Source of the DNA: Serratia proteamaculans_D | Lineage (GTDB): Bacteria > Pseudomonadota > Gammaproteobacteria > Enterobacterales > Enterobacteriaceae | DNA: 64,000 nucleotides | Assembly: GCF_049959315.1 (NCBI RefSeq) | Contig: NZ_CP188201.1 | Strand: one strand, 5' to 3' | Shown here: piece by piece, positions 57,686 to 64,000 of the stretch | Position numbering within the stretch: the stretch's first letter is position 1 | Layout: each line of letters starts with the position of its first letter | Made by a program: the position numbers and the translations under genes | Notes under the pieces: generated by a model | Told to the model about the DNA's origin: nothing | What the model saw: the letters and a program-made list of their open reading frames with translations, nothing else | Databases searched by the model: none

Positions 57686-58870
57686 TTAAGCGATAACTTT
57701 AGCAACAACACCAGCGCCTACAGTACGGCCGCCTTCACGGATTGCGAAACGCAGACCGTCATCCATCGCGATTGGGTGAATCAGGGTAACAACCATGTTC
57801 ACGTTATCGCCAGGCATTACCATCTCAACGCCTTCTGGCAGTTCGATGGTACCGGTCACGTCAGTTGTACGGAAGTAGAACTGTGGACGGTAGCCTTTGA
57901 AGAATGGAGTGTGACGACCACCTTCTTCTTTGCTCAGGATGTAAACTTCTGAGTCGAATTTGGTGTGTGGCTTGATAGAACCTGGTTTAGCCAGTACCTG
58001 ACCACGTTCGATGTCTTCACGCTTGATACCACGCAGCAGAACACCAACGTTCTCACCAGCACGGCCTTCGTCCAGCAGTTTGCGGAACATTTCAACGCCA
58101 GTACAGGTAGACTTAACGGTGTCTTTGATACCAACGATTTCAACTTCTTCGCCAACTTTAACGATACCGCGCTCAACACGACCGGTAACAACGGTACCAC
58201 GACCGGAGATGGAGAATACGTCTTCGATTGGCAGCAGGAACGGCTTGTCGATAGCACGCTCTGGTTCTGGGATGTAAGAATCCAGGTAGCCAGCCAGTTC
58301 GATGATTTTAGCTTCCCACTCAGCTTCGCCTTCCAGTGCTTTCAGCGCTGAACCACGAACAACCGGCAGGTCATCACCAGGGAAGTCATAAGCAGACAGA
58401 AGTTCACGAACTTCCATTTCTACCAGTTCCAGCAGCTCTTCATCATCAACCATGTCACATTTGTTCATGAATACGATGATGAAAGGAACGCCAACCTGAC
58501 GACCCAGCAGGATGTGCTCACGGGTCTGAGGCATAGGGCCGTCAGTCGCAGCAACAACCAGGATAGCGCCGTCCATCTGAGCAGCACCGGTGATCATGTT
58601 TTTAACGTAGTCGGCGTGCCCTGGGCAGTCAACGTGCGCGTAGTGACGGCTTGGGGTGTCATATTCAACGTGAGAAGTGTTGATGGTGATACCACGAGCT
58701 TTTTCTTCTGGCGCGTTATCGATCTGGTCGAAAGCACGTGCAGAACCGCCGTAGGTTTTAGCCAGAACGGTGGTGATTGCTGCAGTCAGGGTAGTTTTAC
58801 CGTGGTCAACGTGGCCGATAGTACCAACGTTAACGTGCGGTTTGGAACGTTCAAATTTTTCTTTAGACAC
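57686..58870 (-). CDS. tuf: Elongation factor Tu
   Basis: 394 residues (E. coli 394). GTP-binding motifs GHVDHGKTT (residues 19-27), DCPGHADYVKNM and NKCDMVD, then two beta-barrel domains. Delivers aminoacyl-tRNA to ribosomes. It is the fourth gene of the str operon. Its position marks it as the tufA-type copy; a second tuf elsewhere in the genome is expected in this group. Confidence 0.99.
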   Translation of the reverse strand: MSKEKFERSKPHVNVGTIGHVDHGKTTLTAAITTVLAKTYGGSARAFDQIDNAPEEKARGITINTSHVEYDTPSRHYAHVDCPGHADYVKNMITGAAQMDGAILVVAATDGPMPQTREHILLGRQVGVPFIIVFMNKCDMVDDEELLELVEMEVRELLSAYDFPGDDLPVVRGSALKALEGEAEWEAKIIELAGYLDSYIPEPERAIDKPFLLPIEDVFSISGRGTVVTGRVERGIVKVGEEVEIVGIKDTVKSTCTGVEMFRKLLDEGRAGENVGVLLRGIKREDIERGQVLAKPGSIKPHTKFDSEVYILSKEEGGRHTPFFKGYRPQFYFRTTDVTGTIELPEGVEMVMPGDNVNMVVTLIHPIAMDDGLRFAIREGGRTVGAGVVAKVIA

Positions 58871-58940
58871 GGCTATATTCCTTACTCTTATGCTCTCCCC
58901 TCATGGAGAGAGCACTGATCAATGTGTTAAACCCGAAAGC

Positions 58941-61055
58941 TTATTTACCACGGGCTTCAATAACGGCCTGAGCGACGTTGTTCGGCGCATCATCGTACTT
59001 CAGGAACTCCATGGAGTAAGAAGCACGGCCTTTGGTCAGAGAACGCAGTTGAGTTGCGTAACCGAACATCTCGGACAACGGAACTTCAGCGTGAATCTGA
59101 ACGCCAGTAGCGTTGGATTCCTGACCTTTCAGTTGACCACGACGACGGCTAAGGTCACCGATGACGTCACCAGTGTTCTCTTCCGGCGTTTCAACTTCAA
59201 CCTTCATGATTGGCTCAAGCAAAACAGGTTTCGCTTTCTTAAAGCCATCTTTAAAGGCGATAGAAGCGGCCAGTTTAAACGCCAATTCGGAGGAGTCAAC
59301 ATCGTGGTAAGAACCGAAATGCAGACGCACACCGAGATCAACTACCGGGTAACCCGCCAGCGGACCAGATTTAAGCTGTTCCTGAAGGCCTTTATCAATG
59401 GCAGAGATGTATTCCGTTGGGATCACACCACCTTTAATGTCATTGATGAACTCGAAACCTTTCGGATTTGAGCCCGGCTCCAGTGGGTACATGTCGATCA
59501 CAACGTGACCATACTGACCACGACCACCAGACTGCTTGGCGTGTTTACCTTCGATATCGGTAACTTTCGAACGAATCGCTTCACGGTAAGCAACCTGAGG
59601 TTTGCCCACGTTTGCTTCAACGTTGAATTCACGACGCATACGGTCAACCAGGATGTCCAGGTGAAGTTCACCCATACCTGCGATGATAGTCTGACCTGAT
59701 TCTTCGTCAGTCCATACGCGGAATGATGGATCTTCCTTCGCCAGACGGCCCAGAGCCAGACCCATTTTTTCCTGGTCAGCTTTGGTTTTTGGTTCAACTG
59801 CAACGGAGATCACCGGCTCAGGGAACTCCATGCGCTCCAGAATGATCACGTTGTTCGGATCACACAGAGTGTCACCGGTAGTCACGTCTTTCAGACCGAT
59901 AGCTGCAGCGATGTCGCCTGCGCGAACTTCTTTGATCTCTTCACGCTTGTTAGCATGCATCTGAACGATACGGCCCAGACGTTCACGCTGAGATTTCACT
60001 GGGTTAAATACAGTGTCACCCGAGTTAACAAGACCGGAGTAAACACGGAAGAACGTCAGGTTACCCACGAATGGGTCAGTAGCGATTTTGAACGCCAGAG
60101 CAGAGAACGGCTCAGCATCGTCAGAACGACGAACTGCTGGAGTGTCTTTACCGTCATCCAAAATACCGTTGATTGCTTCAACGTCAGTTGGTGCTGGCAG
60201 ATACTCAACAACAGCATCCAGCATTGCCTGTACGCCTTTGTTTTTAAAGGCAGAACCACAGGTAACCAGGATGATTTCGTTTTTCAGAACGCGCTTACGC
60301 AGAGAAGCTTTGATCTCTTCTTCAGTCAGCTCTTCGCCACCAAAGAATTTCTCCATCAGCTCGTCAGAACCTTCAGCAGCGGACTCAACCAGCTTCTGAC
60401 GCCATTCTTCAGCCAGTTCTTGCATATCAGCCGGGATCTCTTCGTATTCGAAGGTCACGCCCTGATCGGCTTCGTTCCAGTTGATGGCTTTCATTTTCAC
60501 CAGGTCAACAACACCGGTGAATTTCTCTTCTGCGCCGATAGCCAGCTGCAGAGGAACCGGAGTTGCGCCCAGACGTTTTTCAATCTGATCAACAACTTTC
60601 AGGAAGTTAGCACCCATGCGGTCCATTTTGTTAACGAACGCGATGCGTGGAACTTTATATTTGTTAGCCTGACGCCATACGGTTTCAGACTGTGGCTGAA
60701 CGCCACCAACTGCACAGTAAACCATTACCGCGCCATCAAGAACACGCATGGAACGTTCTACTTCGATGGTGAAGTCAACGTGTCCTGGGGTGTCGATGAT
60801 GTTGATGTGGTGTGCGTCGAACTGCTTAGCCATACCAGACCAGAAACAGGTAGTCGCAGCGGACGTGATGGTAATACCACGTTCCTGCTCCTGCTCCATC
60901 CAGTCCATGGTAGCAGCGCCGTCGTGCACTTCACCGATTTTGTGGTTTACACCGGTGTAGAACAAAACACGTTCGGTAGTGGTCGTTTTACCGGCGTCGA
61001 TGTGGGCGCTGATACCGATGTTACGATAGCGCTCAATGGGTGTTTTACGAGCCAT
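58941..61055 (-). CDS. fusA: Elongation factor G
   Basis: 704 residues (E. coli 704). AHIDAGKTTTTERVL (near residue 18-30), DTPGHVDFTIEV and NKMDRMGANF are the G motifs. Domains II-V follow. Catalyses translocation and, with RRF, recycling. In the str operon 97 nt after rpsG. Confidence 0.99.
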   Translation of the reverse strand: MARKTPIERYRNIGISAHIDAGKTTTTERVLFYTGVNHKIGEVHDGAATMDWMEQEQERGITITSAATTCFWSGMAKQFDAHHINIIDTPGHVDFTIEVERSMRVLDGAVMVYCAVGGVQPQSETVWRQANKYKVPRIAFVNKMDRMGANFLKVVDQIEKRLGATPVPLQLAIGAEEKFTGVVDLVKMKAINWNEADQGVTFEYEEIPADMQELAEEWRQKLVESAAEGSDELMEKFFGGEELTEEEIKASLRKRVLKNEIILVTCGSAFKNKGVQAMLDAVVEYLPAPTDVEAINGILDDGKDTPAVRRSDDAEPFSALAFKIATDPFVGNLTFFRVYSGLVNSGDTVFNPVKSQRERLGRIVQMHANKREEIKEVRAGDIAAAIGLKDVTTGDTLCDPNNVIILERMEFPEPVISVAVEPKTKADQEKMGLALGRLAKEDPSFRVWTDEESGQTIIAGMGELHLDILVDRMRREFNVEANVGKPQVAYREAIRSKVTDIEGKHAKQSGGRGQYGHVVIDMYPLEPGSNPKGFEFINDIKGGVIPTEYISAIDKGLQEQLKSGPLAGYPVVDLGVRLHFGSYHDVDSSELAFKLAASIAFKDGFKKAKPVLLEPIMKVEVETPEENTGDVIGDLSRRRGQLKGQESNATGVQIHAEVPLSEMFGYATQLRSLTKGRASYSMEFLKYDDAPNNVAQAVIEARGK

Positions 61056-61095
61056 TTGATTCCTCTATTGCCTTAGGCGTTCAAGTTCAGTTAAC

Positions 61096-61129
61096 CCAAG
61101 CGGGTTGGCTTCTTGAAGCGCCCGCTTGG
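61096..61129 (-). promoter_or_regulatory. Hairpin in the rpsG-fusA intercistronic gap
   Basis: CCAAGCGGG (61096-61104) pairs with CCCGCTTGG (61121-61129), and GCTTC/GAAGC pairs inside the loop. It is about 24 nt after rpsG. No T tract, so processing or translational control is more likely than termination. Confidence 0.45.
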
Positions 61130-61152
61130 TTAGCATAACTACTGCGTGGCAA

Positions 61153-61623
61153 TTACCAGCGGTAGTGGGCGAACGCCTTGTTGGCTTCTGCCATACGGTG
61201 AACGTCTTCACGTTTCTTAACAGCAGAACCTTTGTTCTCAACTGCATCAGAAAGTTCGTTCGCCAAGCGCAGAGCCATGGATTTATCACCGCGTTTACGA
61301 GCAGCATCAACGATCCAGCGCATTGCCAGAGCATTACGACGGACCGGGCGGACTTCAACTGGTACCTGATAAGTAGAACCACCAACGCGGCGCGACTTAA
61401 CTTCTACAGTCGGGCGAACGTTGTCGAGAGCTACTTCGAAAGCTTCCAGGTGATCTTTACCAGAACGCTGAGCCAGGGTTTCCAGCGCGGTATAGACGAT
61501 TGCTTCTGCAGTAGATTTTTTACCATCTACCATCAGGATGTTTACAAATTTGGCCAACAGTTCGGATCCGAACTTAGGATCTGGAAGGATTTTACGTTGG
61601 CCGATTACGCGACGACGTGGCAT
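61153..61623 (-). CDS. rpsG: 30S ribosomal protein S7
   Basis: 156 residues (156-179 in E. coli strains). [21 protein letters not shown] start. Binds the 3' domain of 16S rRNA and, in E. coli, represses the str operon at the rpsL-rpsG intercistronic region, here 96 nt long (61624-61719). Confidence 0.99.
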
Positions 61624-61719
61624 GGAAATACTCCGTTGTTAATTCAGGATTGTCCAAAACTCTACGAGTTTATTTTGACATTAAAGTGAAAATGTTTGGC
61701 CTTACTTAACGGAGAACCA

Positions 61720-62094
61720 TTAAGCCTTTGGCTTCTTCACGCCGTACTTGGAACGAGCTTGCTTACGGTCTTTAACACCGGAGCAGTCAAGTGCACCACG
61801 GACGGTGTGGTAACGCACACCTGGCAAGTCTTTTACACGACCGCCACGGATCAGGATCACGGAGTGTTCCTGCAGGTTATGACCTTCACCGCCGATGTAG
61901 GAGGTAACTTCAAAACCGTTAGTCAAACGCACACGGCATACTTTACGCAGTGCGGAGTTTGGTTTCTTAGGAGTGGTGGTATATACGCGAGTACATACGC
62001 CACGTTTCTGCGGGCAAGCTTCCAGCGCTGGAACGTTGCTTTTAGCAGCCTTCACAGAGCGTGGTTTGCGTACCAGCTGATTAATTGTTGCCAT
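61720..62094 (-). CDS. rpsL: 30S ribosomal protein S12
   Basis: 124 residues, the same as E. coli. The decoding loops hold KPNSALRK (Lys43 region) and RGGRVKDLPGVRYH (Lys88 region), with the streptomycin-sensitive Lys at both positions. First gene of the str operon. Confidence 0.99.
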   Translation of the reverse strand: MATINQLVRKPRSVKAAKSNVPALEACPQKRGVCTRVYTTTPKKPNSALRKVCRVRLTNGFEVTSYIGGEGHNLQEHSVILIRGGRVKDLPGVRYHTVRGALDCSGVKDRKQARSKYGVKKPKA

Positions 62095-62185
62095 TAAAAA
62101 GCTCCTGGTTTTTGCTTCGTTTGTTGCTTCGTAAACATGTGATAAATCCCCCCGTATGCACTACAGGCAAAGTACGGGACGCAGA

Positions 62186-62214
62186 ATTTTATGGCTGAGT
62201 AGTAGAGGTGTCAA
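62186..62214 (-). promoter_or_regulatory. str operon promoter
   Basis: Reverse strand TTGACA (62209-62214), 17-nt spacer, TAAAAT (62186-62191). A near-consensus promoter about 95 nt upstream of rpsL, in the 142-nt gap after tusB. Confidence 0.85.
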
Positions 62215-62236
62215 GAAATATACAACATTACTCTCA

Positions 62237-62524
62237 TCACCAGGACATTTGGCTGCAATGCTTTTCGGTTAATTCAACGAAGTGATTATAGCCGATGACA
62301 GTGATTTTGTGCGAAAAATGACCAATCAGGCCTCTGGCCTCCAGGTCATCTTGCAGCGCATAAAGGGATATGGGGGCATTAAGCAGCAATTCAAGATGCG
62401 CACTCCCGGCCAGGCCGGCCAGCACGCCATCCTGTAACAGCAGCAGGTCGTCGCCCGATGCCGTCAGGCGCAGCAACGCAGGCAAATCGCATTGAGTAGG
62501 GGAACGGCTAAGGGTATACAGCAT
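62237..62524 (-). CDS. tusB: Sulfurtransferase complex subunit TusB
   Basis: 95-residue subunit (95 in E. coli) of TusBCD, which relays sulfur from TusA to TusE for 2-thiolation of tRNA wobble uridines. Starts MLYTLSRSPTQCD. It lies 9 nt after tusC and precedes the str promoter. Confidence 0.95.
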   Translation of the reverse strand: MLYTLSRSPTQCDLPALLRLTASGDDLLLLQDGVLAGLAGSAHLELLLNAPISLYALQDDLEARGLIGHFSHKITVIGYNHFVELTEKHCSQMSW

Positions 62525-62533
62525 CAGGATTTC

Positions 62534-62893
62534 CTAAAAAGTCATCACCACATCATAGCCAGCCAATTGCTGGCGCAGCGCATCCGGCGCCAATATCTCG
62601 GCGTCCAGCACCCAGTCAGTCACCTGACTCAGACCGCGCTCCTGCAAGGATGCCTGGCACAGATAGCACCGTTCAACGTCATACAGCGGCAGTACACCAA
62701 AGGTGGCGATGTAATTGCGAGCCAGAATTTTTTCCGGTTGCTGCCCCGGCAATAGCTGCAATACGCCGTCACCGATAAAAAACACGCCCAGATCTTCGCT
62801 CAGCGCCGAGGTGGCCAGTAAGGCATCAAGCCCCTCCCTGCCACCGGCGTTGCCGTGAGGCCCCTGGGTAAAAACAAAAGCAACTCGTTTCAT
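62534..62893 (-). CDS. tusC: Sulfurtransferase complex subunit TusC
   Basis: 119-residue DsrF-like subunit (119 in E. coli) of TusBCD. KRVAFVFTQGPHGNAGGREGLDAL start is diagnostic. 8 nt after tusD. Confidence 0.95.
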   Translation of the reverse strand: MKRVAFVFTQGPHGNAGGREGLDALLATSALSEDLGVFFIGDGVLQLLPGQQPEKILARNYIATFGVLPLYDVERCYLCQASLQERGLSQVTDWVLDAEILAPDALRQQLAGYDVVMTF

Positions 62894-62901
62894 AAATTCT
62901 C

Positions 62902-63291
62902 TCAGAACTGCACCAGGCGGTCACTGCTCAGCGCAGCCTCGGCCAGTGAGCCCAACCCGCTGAGAATAAAACCCGGCTGGAGGTTTGCCGCAGGCAGCCC
63001 CTGTTGTGCCGCCTCCTGCTCATCGGTTACCCCACGTCGCAACGCGGCTGCCACGCAGACATTGAGCTCGATGCCATGCTGCTGCGCCAATTGTGCCCAG
63101 CCACGAACCAAATCAAACTCATCACCGGCAGGCGCTGTCAGCTGGTTGGCGTTCAACACCCCTTCACGGTAAAAAAACACGCTGGAGAGACGATGTCCTT
63201 TCGCCAAGAGAGCCTGAGCAAACTGATAGGCGCTACTGGCCTGCTGGGTGCCATACGCCGGACCTGTGACCACAAGGCAGTAATCCAGCAT
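62902..63291 (-). CDS. tusD: Sulfurtransferase TusD
   Basis: 129-residue DsrE-like subunit (128 in E. coli) with the active-site Cys79 in ELNVCVAAALRRG, equivalent to E. coli Cys78. Accepts sulfur from TusA and passes it to TusE. Its ATG overlaps the yheO stop as ATGA. Confidence 0.95.
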   Translation of the reverse strand: MLDYCLVVTGPAYGTQQASSAYQFAQALLAKGHRLSSVFFYREGVLNANQLTAPAGDEFDLVRGWAQLAQQHGIELNVCVAAALRRGVTDEQEAAQQGLPAANLQPGFILSGLGSLAEAALSSDRLVQF

Positions 63292-64000
63292 CAGCGTTCG
63301 GTTCCCAACAGATCACCGCTTTTGAACTGGCGGATATACAGATAGACGGTGTGCTTGGAGATATTCAGACGATCCGCCACCTGATTAATCGCATCCTTGA
63401 TGTCAAAAATGCCCTTCTCATAGAGGTTCAGCACCACCTGACGATTTTTGGCATTGTTGGAAACGTTGCGGTCGGCATTAACTTCTTCGATGGTGAACTC
63501 CAGCGTTTGTGCCACCAGATCGTCAACGGAGGACGCAAAGTTGACCGAAGGGGCCACTTCCTGGGTTTCCGGCGGCATAAATGTCTGCATCACCTGCGAG
63601 AAAGGCACGTCGAGGTTCATGTTGATACACAGCAGGCCGATCACTCGCTGCTCGCGATTACGGATGGCGATAGTCACCGACTTCATCAGCACACCGCTCT
63701 TGGCGCGAGTAAAATAGGCCTGCGATACGCTACTGTCATTACCGGCCATATCGTGCAACATGCGCAGCGCCAGATCGGTAATCGGCGAACCGATTTGCCG
63801 CCCGGTATGCTCACCGTTGGCAATACGTACCGCCGAGCATTTCAAATCTTCCAGTGCGTGCAGCACGATCTCACAGTGCCCGCCGATCAACATCGCCAGG
63901 CCATCAACTACCGCTTCGTAAGACTTCAAAATTTCATGATCCGTTTGGGTAAACGGACGTTCGTTCAGCAAATCAAGTTCGCTGGCTTCGCTGGATAAAA
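63291..64000 (-). CDS. yheO: YheO, PAS-HTH regulator, 5' end cut by window
   Basis: Similar to E. coli YheO (244 residues). The visible part starts a few residues in: SELDLLNERPF matches E. coli residues about 12-22, so the true start lies just beyond 64000, though an internal CTG or ATG might be mistaken for it. A YheO-type PAS domain (about residues 20-140) precedes a C-terminal helix-turn-helix (FDIKDAINQVADRLNISKHTVYLY). Targets unknown. It heads the yheO-tusDCB-str series. Confidence 0.93.
   Translation of the reverse strand, partial: LSSEASELDLLNERPFTQTDHEILKSYEAVVDGLAMLIGGHCEIVLHALEDLKCSAVRIANGEHTGRQIGSPITDLALRMLHDMAGNDSSVSQAYFTRAKSGVLMKSVTIAIRNREQRVIGLLCINMNLDVPFSQVMQTFMPPETQEVAPSVNFASSVDDLVAQTLEFTIEEVNADRNVSNNAKNRQVVLNLYEKGIFDIKDAINQVADRLNISKHTVYLYIRQFKSGDLLGTER

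Noticed and set aside
59955..61076. 373-codon open frame opposite fusA
   Set aside because: It mirrors the strongly codon-biased fusA gene; no start context or known protein features.

Overview
The window reads as a chromosomal segment of an enterobacterium. Protein and RNA genes match Escherichia coli counterparts closely and in conserved order, but gene content and insertions between blocks differ from E. coli. A Serratia-like member of the Yersiniaceae is the best guess. This rests on remembered gene order and protein similarity, not on a search, and the species cannot be fixed from the sequence alone.

Layout. Positions 1-3526 hold an ABC-type uptake cluster: a permease cut by the window edge, a phosphodiesterase of the alkaline phosphatase superfamily, a periplasmic binding protein, and a divergent GntR/UTRA regulator. 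Next come metH and the divergent iclR. Between iclR and aceK, which lie close together in E. coli, sit about 11.7 kb of other genes. The first part (8362-15107) is a yhfZ-Y-X-W-php-yhfU-yhfT cluster of largely unknown function, with one orphan reading frame inside it. The second (15448-19944) is a gluconate/Entner-Doudoroff cassette, gntK-gntU-edd-eda, behind two overlapping GntR-type operators. Then follow aceBAK (glyoxylate bypass; reverse strand) and metA.

A complete rRNA operon on the reverse strand (16S, tRNA-Glu, 23S, 5S, tRNA-Thr, 5S) lies between metA and yrdA. Its flanks and tRNAs look like a composite of E. coli rrnD and rrnE. A 22-nt scrap of a third 5S gene with its own terminator lies between the operon and metA.

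From 32354 to 42610 is the rrnD-flank housekeeping block: yrdA, then dprA-smg-yrdD-tsaC-aroE on the reverse strand, def-fmt-rsmB-trkA-mscL on the forward strand, and arfA and yhdN-zntR on the reverse strand. arfA contains the long internal hairpin expected of a tmRNA-controlled rescue factor. From 42755 to the end, all on the reverse strand, are the alpha, spc and S10 ribosomal protein operons, bfd-bfr, the str operon (rpsL-rpsG-fusA-tuf), tusDCB and yheO (cut by the window edge).

How the parts work together. The metH/metA and ace/icl genes keep recognisable MetR, MetJ and IclR sites, so their regulation appears intact despite the insertions. The gnt-edd-eda cassette converts imported gluconate to pyruvate and glyceraldehyde 3-phosphate beside the operon that runs the glyoxylate shunt. 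The yhf cluster has a regulator, a PLP enzyme, a metal-dependent mutase homologue, a metal-dependent hydrolase homologue, a small DUF2620 protein and a membrane protein. It looks like an uptake-and-catabolism pathway whose substrate is not known, and it is the best candidate here for an undescribed system.
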